DNA from: Mycolicibacterium helvum
GTDB lineage: Bacteria > Actinomycetota > Actinomycetes > Mycobacteriales > Mycobacteriaceae
Reading direction: 5' to 3'
DNA length: 64,000 nt
NCBI RefSeq assembly: GCF_010731895.1
Contig: NZ_AP022596.1
Coordinates: forward strand, 1,240,001-1,304,000
How positions within the stretch are numbered: the first letter of the stretch is position 1; the number at the start of each line of letters is the position of its first letter. The position numbers were made by a program, and so were the translations under genes. Shown here piece by piece: positions 39,210-48,703 of this stretch. The notes beneath the pieces are model-generated. The model did not search any database. It saw nothing but the letters and a program-made list of their open reading frames with translations, and had not been told where the DNA came from.

Positions 39210-40268
39210 TATCGAGTGATTCAGTGGGCAACTGGCGGCGTGGGCAAAGCAGCAATCCAAGGGGTGCTGCGTCACCCCGAACTCGAGCTCGTCGGCTGCT
39301 GGGTGCACAGCGCCGACAAAAACGGCCGCGATGTCGGTGACGTGATCGGCGAAGCCCCGATCGGGGTCGCAGCCACGACCGACATCGACGAACTGCTGGC
39401 ACTGGACGCCGACTGCGTCATGTACTCCCCTCTGCTGCCCGACGATCAGGTCGTCGCCAAGATCCTGCGTTCGGGCAAGAACGTGGTGACTCCCGTCGGC
39501 TGGGTCTACCCGGACCGGGAGAACCCAGGAGTCCAAGCCCTCGAAGAGGCGTGCGCGGCGGGCAACGCCACGCTGCACGGCTCCGGGATCCACCCGGGCG
39601 GCATCACCGAGCGCTTCCCGCTGATGATCTCCGCGCTGACGTCGGCGATCACCCATGTACGGGCCGAGGAGTTCTCCGACATCCGCACCTACAACGCGCC
39701 GCTGGTGGTGCGCGAGGTCATGGGATTCGGCCTGACTCCAGAACAGGCGATGAGCGGACCCATGGCAGCCCTGCTGGAGGCCGGGTTCAAACAGTCCGTG
39801 CGGATGGTCGCCGACCAATTGGGCTTCCGCGTGGAGCCGCGCATCCGGTCCACCCAGGAGGTGGCTGTCGCCGTCACCGGAACCGACGAACTCGTCGTTC
39901 CGATGGAGGCGGGAACAGTGGCCGCCCGCCGGTTCAAGTGGCAGGCCATCGTCGACGACAAGCCGGTCGTCACCGCCGCGGTCAACTGGTTGATGTGCGA
40001 GGTGGAGCTGGATCCGCCATGGACGATCGGCGAGAAGGGTGAGCGCTTCGAGGTGGAGGTCACCGGTGATCCCGACGTTTTGCTGACGTTCAAAGGGCTG
40101 CAACCCGAGACGGTCGCCCAAGGCCTGGAGCGCAACCCTGGTGTGGTGGTGACCGCCAACCACTGCATCAGCGCCATCCCCCTTGTCTGCGCGGCCGGCC
40201 CGGGCATCAAGACGTATCTGGACCTGCCGATGATCACCGGCCGGGCCGCCCCCGACCTGGCCAAGTGA
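39207..40268 (+). CDS. DapB-like NAD(P)-dependent dehydrogenase (amine dehydrogenase family)
   Basis: The 353-residue oxidoreductase has an N-terminal Rossmann fold (VIQWATGGVGKAAIQGVLRHPELELVG at 4-30) and a second domain beginning near GSGIHPGGITERFP. This resembles the dihydrodipicolinate-reductase-like family, which includes amine dehydrogenases; mycobacteria carry many members, most of unknown substrate. It is the first gene of an operon with a VOC protein, an SDR and a TetR regulator. That arrangement suggests degradation of some small organic compound. The substrate is not deducible. Confidence 0.85.
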   Translation: MYRVIQWATGGVGKAAIQGVLRHPELELVGCWVHSADKNGRDVGDVIGEAPIGVAATTDIDELLALDADCVMYSPLLPDDQVVAKILRSGKNVVTPVGWVYPDRENPGVQALEEACAAGNATLHGSGIHPGGITERFPLMISALTSAITHVRAEEFSDIRTYNAPLVVREVMGFGLTPEQAMSGPMAALLEAGFKQSVRMVADQLGFRVEPRIRSTQEVAVAVTGTDELVVPMEAGTVAARRFKWQAIVDDKPVVTAAVNWLMCEVELDPPWTIGEKGERFEVEVTGDPDVLLTFKGLQPETVAQGLERNPGVVVTANHCISAIPLVCAAGPGIKTYLDLPMITGRAAPDLAK

Positions 40269-40271
40269 ACC

Positions 40272-40742
40272 ATGGAACCCCTTGGTGACCTTCGGTTTTC
40301 GCATTTGGTAGTCGGGGTCAGCGACATGGACCGGGCGCTGCAGTTCTACCGCGGGTTACTCGGGATGGATGTCGTGTTCGACCAGATGATGGCCGGTGAC
40401 CCGTTCGATCATGCACTGGGTGGCGCCGCCGGAAATCAGGGCCGGGTGGTGGGCGGCCTGATCGGCGGGGTGATGCTGGAATTGCTGTCACTGGGAGCCG
40501 AGGCCCGGCCGGCCAGAAGGTCCATCGTCGGCAACCAGAACATCTCGCTGTCGGTCACCGACCTCGACGACACCTACCGGCGGGTTCAGGAAGCGGGCTA
40601 TCAGCCCGACCAGACGCCGTTCGAGATCGCCGGGGTGCGAATGTTCTTCGTCAAGGATCCCGACGGTACTGCCGTGGAGTTCATCGAATTCTGCGGTACC
40701 ACGCGAACATCGGAGGAACTGCATCGTGGCCACGCACATTGA
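40272..40742 (+). CDS. VOC (glyoxalase/dioxygenase fold) protein
   Basis: The 156-residue single-module protein starts FSHLVVGVSDMDRALQFYRGLLGMDVVF and ends VRMFFVKDPDGTAVEFIEF, the classic VOC pattern with potential metal ligands His17 and the late Glu. Members include ring-cleaving dioxygenases, isomerases and lyases. It starts 3 nt after the dehydrogenase, and the next gene overlaps its end by 17 bases, so it is part of the same unit. Confidence 0.87.
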   Translation: MEPLGDLRFSHLVVGVSDMDRALQFYRGLLGMDVVFDQMMAGDPFDHALGGAAGNQGRVVGGLIGGVMLELLSLGAEARPARRSIVGNQNISLSVTDLDDTYRRVQEAGYQPDQTPFEIAGVRMFFVKDPDGTAVEFIEFCGTTRTSEELHRGHAH

Positions 40743-41514
40743 CCAGAGCTACTGGCATTCCCGGTCACTGGCCGGCCTGCGGGTGATCGTGACCGGCGCC
40801 GCACGTGGCGTGGGCAAGGGCGTGACCGCGGCCCTTCTCGAGCGCGGCGCCGCAGTGCTGATGGTCGATCGCGATCCGGCGGTGGCCGAGGTCGCTGAGA
40901 GTTTCGGCGCTGACGGGCGGGCCGCGCCACTGGTGACCGACTTGTGTGATCGCTCCAGCTACCGACATATCGTCGATGAGGCAGTGCAGGTGCTGGGTGG
41001 CATCGACGCGTTGATCAACAACGCCATCGCCACCAATGAACCGAAGCCGTTCACCGACATCACCGGAGAGGACTTCGACCTTGTCTTCGACACCGGACCG
41101 CGGGCCACGTTGTTTCTGATGCAGGCGGCTTATCCGGTGCTCAAGGCGGGTGGCGGCGGGTCCATCGTGAACTTCGGCTCCGGATCCGGCACCGCTGGCC
41201 AGAAGACGTTCGGCGCCTACGCCGGGGCCAAGGAGGCGATCCGCGGAATCTCCAAAGTCGCTGCCCTGGAATGGGGTCGCGACAATATCCGGGTGAATGT
41301 GGTGTGCCCCTTCGCCCAATCCGACGGCGTCGCAGGCTGGAGCGAGGAGTTTCCCGACGTCTACAACAAGATCGTCAAGGGCATCCCGCTGCGGCGGATC
41401 GGCGACACGCATGCCGATATCGGACCGATGGTGGCCTTCCTGGTCAGTCCCGACGCGTCGTACCTGACCGCACAGACCATTCATGTCGACGGCGGTATGG
41501 GAATGTACCGGTGA
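40726..41514 (+). CDS. Short-chain dehydrogenase/reductase
   Basis: This is a 262-residue classical SDR. The cofactor motif is TGAARGVGKG, the dinucleotide acidic residue is in VLMVDRD, the substrate serine lies in VNFGSGSGTAG, and the catalytic Tyr-x3-Lys is in FGAYAGAKEA. It oxidises or reduces an unknown alcohol or ketone. It does not show the longer [12 protein letters not shown] features of mycofactocin-linked SDRs, unlike the SDR at 61.3-62.1 kb. It overlaps the VOC gene by 17 bases and the TetR gene by GTGA. Confidence 0.9.
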   Translation: MATHIDQSYWHSRSLAGLRVIVTGAARGVGKGVTAALLERGAAVLMVDRDPAVAEVAESFGADGRAAPLVTDLCDRSSYRHIVDEAVQVLGGIDALINNAIATNEPKPFTDITGEDFDLVFDTGPRATLFLMQAAYPVLKAGGGGSIVNFGSGSGTAGQKTFGAYAGAKEAIRGISKVAALEWGRDNIRVNVVCPFAQSDGVAGWSEEFPDVYNKIVKGIPLRRIGDTHADIGPMVAFLVSPDASYLTAQTIHVDGGMGMYR

Positions 41515-42125
41515 GCAGCCCGCCCGCAGAACGTCCACCGACACTGCGTGACCGACAGCGTGCGCAGGTGCGCGCCGACATCCACGCGGCGGCGTATCGG
41601 CTATTCGCCGCACGAGGATTCGGCAACGTCACCACCGACGACATCGCGGCCGAGGCATCGGTGTCGCCGCGGACATTCTTCCGGCACGTGGCCACCAAGG
41701 AGGACCTGCTCTTGGGCGCGGTCCAACGCGGGAACGCCGCGATCGCATCCTTGCTGGCGCGTCGCCCGACCAGTGAGCCACCCGACGTCGCACTGGCTGC
41801 CGCGATCGTGAGCCGAGTCGGCTCCTTCGACGATGTCGACCTCGAGAACTGGCGCGCGGCCATCCTGACCGCACCTGAACTGCTCGACCGGGCAACCCTG
41901 TTGTCCGCCGCCGACCGCGACCAGATGATTGAGTTGGTGGCCACCCGAATGGGTGTGCAACCGGCACAGGACAGCCGGCCCGGGCTGCTGGTTCAACTAT
42001 CTTTTGCGGCAGCAGATTTCGCGTTCCAGCGGTGGGTCCGGGGGCGCGGCGCCCAGCGTGGGCCGTTGGCGTCCGATGTCGCCGAGGCACTGGCCGTCGT
42101 CGAGGGTCCCCGCTGGAGCAGCTAG
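41511..42125 (+). CDS. TetR-family regulator of the 39.2 kb operon
   Basis: The 204-residue protein has the TetR helix-turn-helix at about 20-65 (AYRLFAARGFGNVTTDDIAAEASVSPRTFFRHVATKEDLL) and a ligand-binding C-terminal domain. The GTG start overlapping the SDR stop (GTGA) is chosen over longer frame upstream, which runs inside the SDR gene. As last gene of the operon it is the natural candidate to bind the 25-bp palindrome at the operon start. Its TAG stop shares CTAG with the convergent esterase stop. Confidence 0.9.
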   Translation: MSSPPAERPPTLRDRQRAQVRADIHAAAYRLFAARGFGNVTTDDIAAEASVSPRTFFRHVATKEDLLLGAVQRGNAAIASLLARRPTSEPPDVALAAAIVSRVGSFDDVDLENWRAAILTAPELLDRATLLSAADRDQMIELVATRMGVQPAQDSRPGLLVQLSFAAADFAFQRWVRGRGAQRGPLASDVAEALAVVEGPRWSS

Positions 42126-43780
42126 CGCGCGCCCTTCAACGTGGCCCAGAACTGGCATTGGTGGCGCACGCTGAAATCTTCGGTGATCGTCAACTGCCCG
42201 GTTTCCAACGACATCCGCTTGCCGTCGGCGCCCATCTGTGGCCAGTCCGGCAGTCCAGACACCGCGGGCGTGCCGTTCTTCACGAATTGACTCCAGTACG
42301 CGACCATCTGGTCGGAAAGCTCGCGTTGCGCAGGGTTGAGCGGCGGGGCACCACCGACGTCGAACAAGTACCGCAGCTCCAGTGAATGGCTGGCGCCCAC
42401 CGGGAAGGGGACCGCTCGCAACGGGTCCGGGGCCGGTGCCGTTCTGTCGTTGAACTCGTAGGCGTACACCTGGTCGGTGTGCGCCAGACCGGACGCGATT
42501 CTGTCTGCCGGACAGGCGAATAGGCTATCGGTCACCGCCGCGGAGTAGGCCAGGCCTTCATTGCCGCTATACCGGTCGAGCGGGTAGTGCTCGGCTACCG
42601 CGGTAGCGTCGGAACCGAAAGCGTGGGACAGCAGCTTCGGATAGGGCGGCAAACCGTGGCCTTTCAGATACTGAATTGCCGTGAACATCGCGAATTCGTC
42701 GCCGTTGCTGCCGATCAGCACGGGGATCTTGGGCACCCGACTCAGCGCGACATCGGCCATCGGGTCGACGGGAAGCCGGTCGGTTCCGGTGACCGGCCCG
42801 GTGAGTTCGTCGGGACCGAATCTGACATACAGCGGGCCGCGCTGTAATTTCGGGGTGGGCAAGGAACGTAGGCAGGCCGCGATCGCGTCGGGTTCGGGTT
42901 CTGTGCAGCCGGCACTGGTCGCGTATTCGGCACTGACCCGCGTTGCGGTGGCTCGATCGGCTTGGGCCTGACACGGACCGCTCTGCAGGATCGCGGCTCG
43001 GAACAATCCGGCAGAATCGGGCGCGACCAGGTGGTCGCACACGGACATCGCGCCCGCCGACTCCCCTGCGATGGTGACTTTGGTTGGGTCGCCGCCGAAT
43101 TCGGCGATGTTGTCCCGGACCCATCGCAGTGCGGCCTGCTGGTCAGCCAATCCGTAGTTGCCGATGTTGCCGTCCGGGCTCAGCGCCGGATGCGCGAGGA
43201 ACCCCAGTGCACCCAGCCGGTAGTTGACGGTGACGACGACGATGTCGCCCTGGGTCGCCATCCAGCGGGCATCGTAGATATCGGCGCTGCCGTTGAGGAA
43301 GCCGCCGCCGTGAATCCACACCATCACCGGTTTCTGGCTCGACCGGCTCGCGCCGTCGGGGGTCCAGACATTGAGGTTCAGGCAGTCCTCACCAGTGGGG
43401 CGGCCGTAGTCGGGATCGACGCTGGTGTCCTGAATGCAGCGCAGGCCAGGTTTGGTGGCATCACGCACTCCGGGCCACGGTGCGGCCGGTTGCGGTGGCT
43501 GCCAGCGCAGCGGGCCCACCGGCGCGGCGGCATACGGAATCCCGTCGAACACCCGGTAGCCGGGGGCCACGACACCGCGCACTGCACCCGTCGCCGTCTG
43601 CACCACCGCGGGCCCGGGTTGTCCGACCGGGGCCGGTTGCGGGTGCGTCTCGCTGGCGCCCTTGCTGCATCCGATGAGCACGGCCAGTGTGAGCAACAGG
43701 CCGAGTGCGGTCCGCAAGCAGTGGCCACTCGATCGGTCTCGCACGACATCCGAGCCTACGCGGACACCCGGCTGAGGCAT
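42122..43780 (-). CDS. Type-B carboxylesterase lipoprotein
   Basis: The 552-residue esterase of the carboxylesterase/lipase B family has a signal peptide with lipobox LIGC, so it is probably anchored on the outer side of the membrane. It carries VVQTATGAVRGVVAPGYRVFDGIPYAAAPVG at the domain start and the oxyanion hole in MVWIHGGGFLNGS. The nucleophile elbow is TIAGESAGAMSV, followed by a GSNGDEF segment with the acid. The substrate is an unknown ester. It is convergent with the TetR gene and divergent from the P450, whose 5' region holds the shared control sequences. Confidence 0.9.
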   Translation of the reverse strand: MPQPGVRVGSDVVRDRSSGHCLRTALGLLLTLAVLIGCSKGASETHPQPAPVGQPGPAVVQTATGAVRGVVAPGYRVFDGIPYAAAPVGPLRWQPPQPAAPWPGVRDATKPGLRCIQDTSVDPDYGRPTGEDCLNLNVWTPDGASRSSQKPVMVWIHGGGFLNGSADIYDARWMATQGDIVVVTVNYRLGALGFLAHPALSPDGNIGNYGLADQQAALRWVRDNIAEFGGDPTKVTIAGESAGAMSVCDHLVAPDSAGLFRAAILQSGPCQAQADRATATRVSAEYATSAGCTEPEPDAIAACLRSLPTPKLQRGPLYVRFGPDELTGPVTGTDRLPVDPMADVALSRVPKIPVLIGSNGDEFAMFTAIQYLKGHGLPPYPKLLSHAFGSDATAVAEHYPLDRYSGNEGLAYSAAVTDSLFACPADRIASGLAHTDQVYAYEFNDRTAPAPDPLRAVPFPVGASHSLELRYLFDVGGAPPLNPAQRELSDQMVAYWSQFVKNGTPAVSGLPDWPQMGADGKRMSLETGQLTITEDFSVRHQCQFWATLKGAR

Positions 43781-43883
43781 GACCTGGGAATTAGCCGAAA
43801 AACCTGCGACTTGGCCCAATCGTGACGGAAACTCGCAACCTGACACCCGTCAAGTTTTTGGTTGCACGCAGCGAGGAGACCCG

Positions 43884-45134
43884 ATGACAACCCGGATCGT
43901 CGACAAGGCGGCACGCGTTCTGGCCAGCCCGCTGGGCTACACCGATGAGAAGCGGCTGCACGACTCCCTCGCCCATCTGCGGGCGAATGTTCCGGTGTCG
44001 TGGGTCGAGGCGCAGGGGTACCGGCCGTTCTGGGCGATCACCAAGCATGCCGACATCATGGACATCGAACGCCAGAACGACCTGTTCACCAATGATCCGC
44101 GTCCGCTGCTGGCGATCGCCGAGGCCGACGATGCGCTGCGCGCACAACTGGAAGCCGGGATCGGCCTGCGCACGCTGATCCACATGGACGATCCGCACCA
44201 CCGCGACATGCGCAAGATTGGTGCCGACTGGTTCCGTCCGAAAGCCATGCGCGCCTTGAAGGTCCGTTGTGACGAGCTAGCCAAGATCTATGTCGACAAG
44301 ATGCTCGAGCAGGGTCCCGAGCTGGACTTCGTCCAAGAGATCGCGGTCAAGTATCCGCTCTACATCATCCTGACGCTGCTGGGCCTGCCGGAATCCGACT
44401 TCCCCCGGATGCTCAAACTCACCCAGGAGATGTTCGGCGGTGACGACGAAGACTTCCAACGCGGCGGCAAGACCGACGACATGCTGGCGGTATTACTGGA
44501 CTTCTTCAACTACTTCAACACGTTGACCGCCTCGCGCCGGGAGCACCCCACCGAGGATCTCAGTTCGGCGATCGCCAACGCCACCATCGACGGTCAGCCG
44601 CTGTCCGCTATGGACACCGCCTCCTACTACGTGATCGTCGCCAGCGCCGGCCACGACACCACCAGCGCCGGAATCGCCGGCGGGCTCTTGGAATTGGTGC
44701 GCAACCCCGGCGAACTGCAGCGGCTGAAGAACGACCCCGGCCTGATGGGCACCGCGGTCGAAGAGATGATCCGCTGCGTGGTTCCTGTCAAGGAATTCAT
44801 GCGCACCGCCCAAGCCGACACCGAAGTCCGCGGCGTCCCGATCGCCAAGGGCGAATCGGTTCTGCTGTCCTATGTTTCAGCCAACCGAGACGAAGACGTG
44901 TTCGACGATCCGATGCGTTTCGACGTCGGCCGCGACCCCAACAAACACCTGTCCTTCGGCTACGGCGTGCACTTCTGCCTGGGCGCTGCCCTGGCCCGCA
45001 TGGAAATGCACAGCTTCTTCTCCGAACTCATCCCCCGCATCAACAGCATCGAACTGGCCGGCGAGCCCGAGCTGATGGCCACCACCTTCGTCGGCGGCCT
45101 CAAACGCCTGCCGATTCGCTACTCGCTGAAGTGA
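43884..45134 (+). CDS. Cytochrome P450 monooxygenase
   Basis: The 416-residue soluble bacterial P450 hydroxylates an unknown, probably lipophilic substrate using ferredoxin-delivered electrons. The I-helix oxygen-activation motif is AGHDTT (255-260), the ExxR pair is Glu294-Arg297 (EEMIR), and the heme cysteine is Cys365 in HLSFGYGVHFCLGAALARME. The ATG at 43884 is chosen because AGGAGA precedes it and it gives a normal N-terminus; an in-frame ATG 105 bases upstream would overlap the divergent esterase start. No ferredoxin gene is adjacent; a ferredoxin reductase lies at 54.9-56.1 kb. Its 3' end overlaps the convergent TetR gene by 35 bases. Confidence 0.94.
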   Translation: MTTRIVDKAARVLASPLGYTDEKRLHDSLAHLRANVPVSWVEAQGYRPFWAITKHADIMDIERQNDLFTNDPRPLLAIAEADDALRAQLEAGIGLRTLIHMDDPHHRDMRKIGADWFRPKAMRALKVRCDELAKIYVDKMLEQGPELDFVQEIAVKYPLYIILTLLGLPESDFPRMLKLTQEMFGGDDEDFQRGGKTDDMLAVLLDFFNYFNTLTASRREHPTEDLSSAIANATIDGQPLSAMDTASYYVIVASAGHDTTSAGIAGGLLELVRNPGELQRLKNDPGLMGTAVEEMIRCVVPVKEFMRTAQADTEVRGVPIAKGESVLLSYVSANRDEDVFDDPMRFDVGRDPNKHLSFGYGVHFCLGAALARMEMHSFFSELIPRINSIELAGEPELMATTFVGGLKRLPIRYSLK

Positions 45135-45750
45135 TTTCGCCGACCCGGTGCACGGCCAGAAAGCCGTCCACCGCGGCGCGCGCACATTCGCGATAGTCAA
45201 AATCGGCCAACGTACTGATTCGCCCGGCGACCAGCGGGCCGATCAGCAACATGATGGCTTGCGCGCGATCTACGTCGCCGAGTTCGCGTTGCGCATCGGG
45301 GCTGTCGAAGATCGCGTCGAACGGAGCCCCGTACTGCTGGGCGACCCGTTCGCGCAGGGTGCGCACCTCGGGGCTGTCGGTGTCCTCGGTCCGGCCGGGC
45401 AAGTGCTCCATATCCGGACCCAGCGCCAGCCAGTAGGTGGCCGTCAACAGCACCGGTGTCTCGAAGATGAGGTCCGCCTGCGCCTGCATCAGTGCGACGA
45501 GGCGCTCCCGCAGCGATCCCGACTCCGGCGGCATCGGCGCGGGCGGGATCAGGCTGTGGAATGCGGCTGCCAGCAGATCATTGCCGCTGGGGAAATGCCG
45601 GTAGAGGGTCGCCCTGGCGACGTTGGCGCCCCGCGTGACCGCGTCCACGGTGACCGCACTGGGACCGCCCGTGCGCAGCAATGCCGTTGCCGCGTCAAGT
45701 AACCGGGCACGTGAACGCGCGGGTCTTGGATCGCTGCGTCGGCCCGTCAT
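45100..45750 (-). CDS. TetR-family transcriptional regulator
   Basis: The 216-residue regulator has the helix-turn-helix at about 12-58 (LLDAATALLRTGGPSAVTVDAVTRGANVARATLYRHFPSGNDLL) and an all-helical ligand domain. It is tail to tail with the P450 gene, which it may control. It lies 99 nt downstream of mftG on the same strand, but with an intergenic region containing half-sites CTAGTC and GACTAG (45783-45814) that could be its own operator. Ligand unknown. Confidence 0.88.
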   Translation of the reverse strand: MTGRRSDPRPARSRARLLDAATALLRTGGPSAVTVDAVTRGANVARATLYRHFPSGNDLLAAAFHSLIPPAPMPPESGSLRERLVALMQAQADLIFETPVLLTATYWLALGPDMEHLPGRTEDTDSPEVRTLRERVAQQYGAPFDAIFDSPDAQRELGDVDRAQAIMLLIGPLVAGRISTLADFDYRECARAAVDGFLAVHRVGEITSASSESAGV

Positions 45751-45849
45751 CGCCCCGTTCCCTTTCAGAGGTTTCCCAAGGTCTAGTCATCTTCGCCTTG
45801 TCCGGCCCGACTAGGGTACCGATTGGCTCTGCTGCCGAGAAAAGGCCGC

Positions 45850-47286
45850 TCAGTCGATGAATTCGGCGGCGCGGTGCCCGATCATCGCGATCGTCGCATG
45901 CGGACCGCGGCCGGTGATGCGGGGCAGCACCGAGCCGTCCACCACCCACAGGTTCTCGATCCCCCGCACCCGGCAGCGCGGGTCGACAACCGCGTGTTCG
46001 TCGCTGTCGGTGCCCATCGGGGCGGTGCCACACAGATGCTGCGACGTCGACCACATCGGGTCGCCGAGTTCAGTTGTACCACCAAGTATTTCCGCCGCGA
46101 GCGCGTAGCCGCGCCGTAGCGCGGCAACGTCCTCGGGAGCGCAATCGTAGCGGTGTTCGATCCGCGGCGGTACCGCCGGATCGGCTGACACCAGTGTCAG
46201 GCGGCCATGGGCCCGCGGTGCCATCAGCGCCACGCCCAGATGGGGCCAGTCGGGGTGACCGAGCGTGCCGTCACCGACCATCGCGATGAACCCACCGGTG
46301 TAGGGCCGGATCTCGACATCGTCGGCCACCAGCACCACTTCGAGTACGGGACGATGGGGGGCGACGGTCCACGTGGTGGACAGCACCCACTCGGGGTGAT
46401 CGGAAGTTCGCTGCCCCACCGGCAGATCGGCCGTCACTGCGACGCCCGCGCTGCCCAGGACTGCGGCCGGCCCGATGCCGGACAGCATCAGCAGGTGCGC
46501 CGAGGAGATGGCACCCGCTGACAGCACGACACGGTCGGCCTCGAGGACGGCCGGTCCGTTCGGTCCGAGAGTCTCGACGCCCACTACCCGGGCGCCGTCG
46601 ATCCGCAGGCGCAGCACCCGCGTGTGGGTCAGCACGGTCACGTTGGACCGGGCGGCGGCGGGTTCCAGGAACGCCGCACCGGGGCCGGCGCGGACACCGT
46701 CGACAATGTTCAGCGGCACCGCCCCGATTCCGGGAGGGGCATTCTCCCCGATCGGTTCAGCGTTGAGATCAGGTATCCAGTGCAGGCCGGCCACGCGGGC
46801 GGCATCGACGAAAGATGCCGTACTGCCGACGAATTCGTGAGTGCGCCGGATCGCGATCGGACCACCGTCGGCCCGATCCGGGAAGTCGAGGTCGGTCTCG
46901 ATTGCCCGGTAGTGCGCCTGGACCTCCGACCAAGACCAGCCGGGAACGGCCGGACCGTCGAAGTCAGCGGTCAACGCCCGACAGAAGTACCCGCCGTTGA
47001 CCGCACCGGACCCGCCAACTGTCATTCCCCGCACGATGTCGGCGCCGCGCTGCGGTTCGGTGGTCAGCTCCGTCCGGTAGCGCTGGACCAGCGGGCTAGC
47101 CGCCCCGATCGGTAACTGCAGACCGTTGTGAGTGAGCTCGCGAACTCCGGGCTCGTCGGGGCCCGAACCGGCTTCGACGACGGTGACCTGACGGGCAGGA
47201 TCGACCGAGAGGCGTTCGGCGAGAACCGATCCGGCACTACCGGCACCGACGATCAGAACGTCGCTGTGCCTGACGTAATCACCCAC
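45850..47286 (-). CDS. mftG: Mycofactocin-associated GMC dehydrogenase MftG
   Basis: The 478-residue FAD-dependent GMC oxidoreductase has the dinucleotide motif VLIVGAGSAGSVLAERL at about 9-25, GMTVGGSGAVNGGYF and VVLSAGAISSAHLL. The C-terminal catalytic region ends GRGPHATIAMIGHRAAEF. Published work on mycobacterial MftG links it to reoxidation of reduced mycofactocin with transfer of electrons to the respiratory chain. The gene follows mftF by 4 nt and ends the mft operon, the order found in M. tuberculosis. The GTG start is the first in the frame and has no strong binding site. Confidence 0.93.
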   Translation of the reverse strand: MGDYVRHSDVLIVGAGSAGSVLAERLSVDPARQVTVVEAGSGPDEPGVRELTHNGLQLPIGAASPLVQRYRTELTTEPQRGADIVRGMTVGGSGAVNGGYFCRALTADFDGPAVPGWSWSEVQAHYRAIETDLDFPDRADGGPIAIRRTHEFVGSTASFVDAARVAGLHWIPDLNAEPIGENAPPGIGAVPLNIVDGVRAGPGAAFLEPAAARSNVTVLTHTRVLRLRIDGARVVGVETLGPNGPAVLEADRVVLSAGAISSAHLLMLSGIGPAAVLGSAGVAVTADLPVGQRTSDHPEWVLSTTWTVAPHRPVLEVVLVADDVEIRPYTGGFIAMVGDGTLGHPDWPHLGVALMAPRAHGRLTLVSADPAVPPRIEHRYDCAPEDVAALRRGYALAAEILGGTTELGDPMWSTSQHLCGTAPMGTDSDEHAVVDPRCRVRGIENLWVVDGSVLPRITGRGPHATIAMIGHRAAEFID

Positions 47287-47290
47287 CGAG

Positions 47291-48703
47291 TCAGGTTTTG
47301 ATCTGCGGCCTCAGTGGCCGCAACGTACGCTCGCGGACTACACCCGTCCACAGGCCGGCACCATAGGCCAGATCGTCGAGACGTTTGAGTAGCAGGTAGG
47401 CGAACAGGCCGATCGGTTTGCCCTCGACGTCACTGTTGCGATTACGGATGATCCAGTCCTGCACTCCGTCGAGCACCGCGGCCACCAGGATCGCGTGCCG
47501 ACACCGGCGCGAGAGCACGGCAGCCACCAGCGCCAGCGGCCAATAGTGCCGACAGACCGCCGCCGACAGCTGTAGGGCGGCGGCGCCGATGCCACGCAGA
47601 GCCAGGATCACCACCTCGGAGATCGAGGCGTCGGTGTTCTTCATCGCCTTGGCGGTCCGGCGGGCGGTCACCCCGGCGAACACCAGCGAGGCGGTATAGC
47701 CCGAGGCCGACCCCAGCGCAATCAGCAACCACACCAGCAGGCTCCATGCGGAGATCACCACCGGCGCCGTCTTGTCCGGGTGGCGGATCGACAGCGGAGC
47801 GGCCGACGTTCCGTAGAAGGCCTTGCGGCCCAACCACTCTCGGATCTGGGTGCGGTGCTCGTGGGCGACCAGCGCAATCGGCTCGTAGCGCAGCCGGGAG
47901 CCGGACTCGATGAGTCGCCAGCACAGGTCGACATCCTCGCCGGACAGCAGAGTCTCGTCGAAGCCACCCAATTCCAGCAGCGCCGCCCGCCGGCAGATGA
48001 TCGCCGCACTCGGCACGTAGGACACCGGGCCGTAGGGCATCACCGGAGCCTCCCGTCCACCGAGGTCCAGCGACGACCGAACCGCTTCGTAGCGGGCGAT
48101 CAGTTGATCGCTGTGGCCGAGTCCCACGATGCGCGGTGCGACCAGGGCCGCGGCCGGATCACAGAAGTGGCCGAGCAATGCCTCAAGCCAGCCCCGTCGC
48201 GGCACGACATCGGAGTCCAGGAAAGCGACGAAATCTGTTGTGCAGGAGGCAAGCCCGGTATTGCGCGCTGCCGCCGGCCCTTTGCTGCGCTGGTGACGCA
48301 GAATCTCGACATCGCAGCGCGCGCCGGCGAAGTCACTGGGTTGCACCGGTGTTTGCGAGCCGTCGTCGACGACGATCACGCGCAGACCGCGCAACGACAT
48401 TACCAGGCGGTAGAGCCCAAACGGGTTGTCGCGTACCGGGATCACGACGGTGACGTCGCGGTGCGACGGGCCACCCGCCGGGCGCGGGTGCGCGACAGTA
48501 GCGTCGAGCAGGGCGCGGGCCAGCTGGGCGCTCACGGCATCGCGGACCTCGAGGCGGCCACCGTCGAGCAGGGTCTGTGCGGACGGCGCGAGTCGCAGCA
48601 GTCGGGTCGGTGAGCCGCCGAGCAGAGCCGAGCCCTCGGCGAGCGTGCGCACTCGCCGGTCGACCTGCACGGCGAACCCGTCAGGCAGCCGGGGCTGGGT
48701 CAT
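47291..48703 (-). CDS. mftF: Mycofactocin glycosyltransferase MftF
   Basis: The 470-residue GT2-family enzyme attaches the oligoglucose chain to the mycofactocin redox head. The GT-A fold is visible from [10 protein letters not shown] (about residue 85) through VDDGSQTPV and the metal-binding [17 protein letters not shown]. The acceptor-side region has [19 protein letters not shown]. Hydrophobic segments near 320-345 and 375-395 suggest membrane attachment. Its ATG overlaps the mftE stop (ATGA). Confidence 0.94.
   Translation of the reverse strand: MTQPRLPDGFAVQVDRRVRTLAEGSALLGGSPTRLLRLAPSAQTLLDGGRLEVRDAVSAQLARALLDATVAHPRPAGGPSHRDVTVVIPVRDNPFGLYRLVMSLRGLRVIVVDDGSQTPVQPSDFAGARCDVEILRHQRSKGPAAARNTGLASCTTDFVAFLDSDVVPRRGWLEALLGHFCDPAAALVAPRIVGLGHSDQLIARYEAVRSSLDLGGREAPVMPYGPVSYVPSAAIICRRAALLELGGFDETLLSGEDVDLCWRLIESGSRLRYEPIALVAHEHRTQIREWLGRKAFYGTSAAPLSIRHPDKTAPVVISAWSLLVWLLIALGSASGYTASLVFAGVTARRTAKAMKNTDASISEVVILALRGIGAAALQLSAAVCRHYWPLALVAAVLSRRCRHAILVAAVLDGVQDWIIRNRNSDVEGKPIGLFAYLLLKRLDDLAYGAGLWTGVVRERTLRPLRPQIKT

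Noticed and set aside
43779..43883. Upstream ATG that would lengthen the P450 by 35 residues
   Set aside because: It lies against the esterase start and has no binding site, whereas ATG 43884 has AGGAGA.
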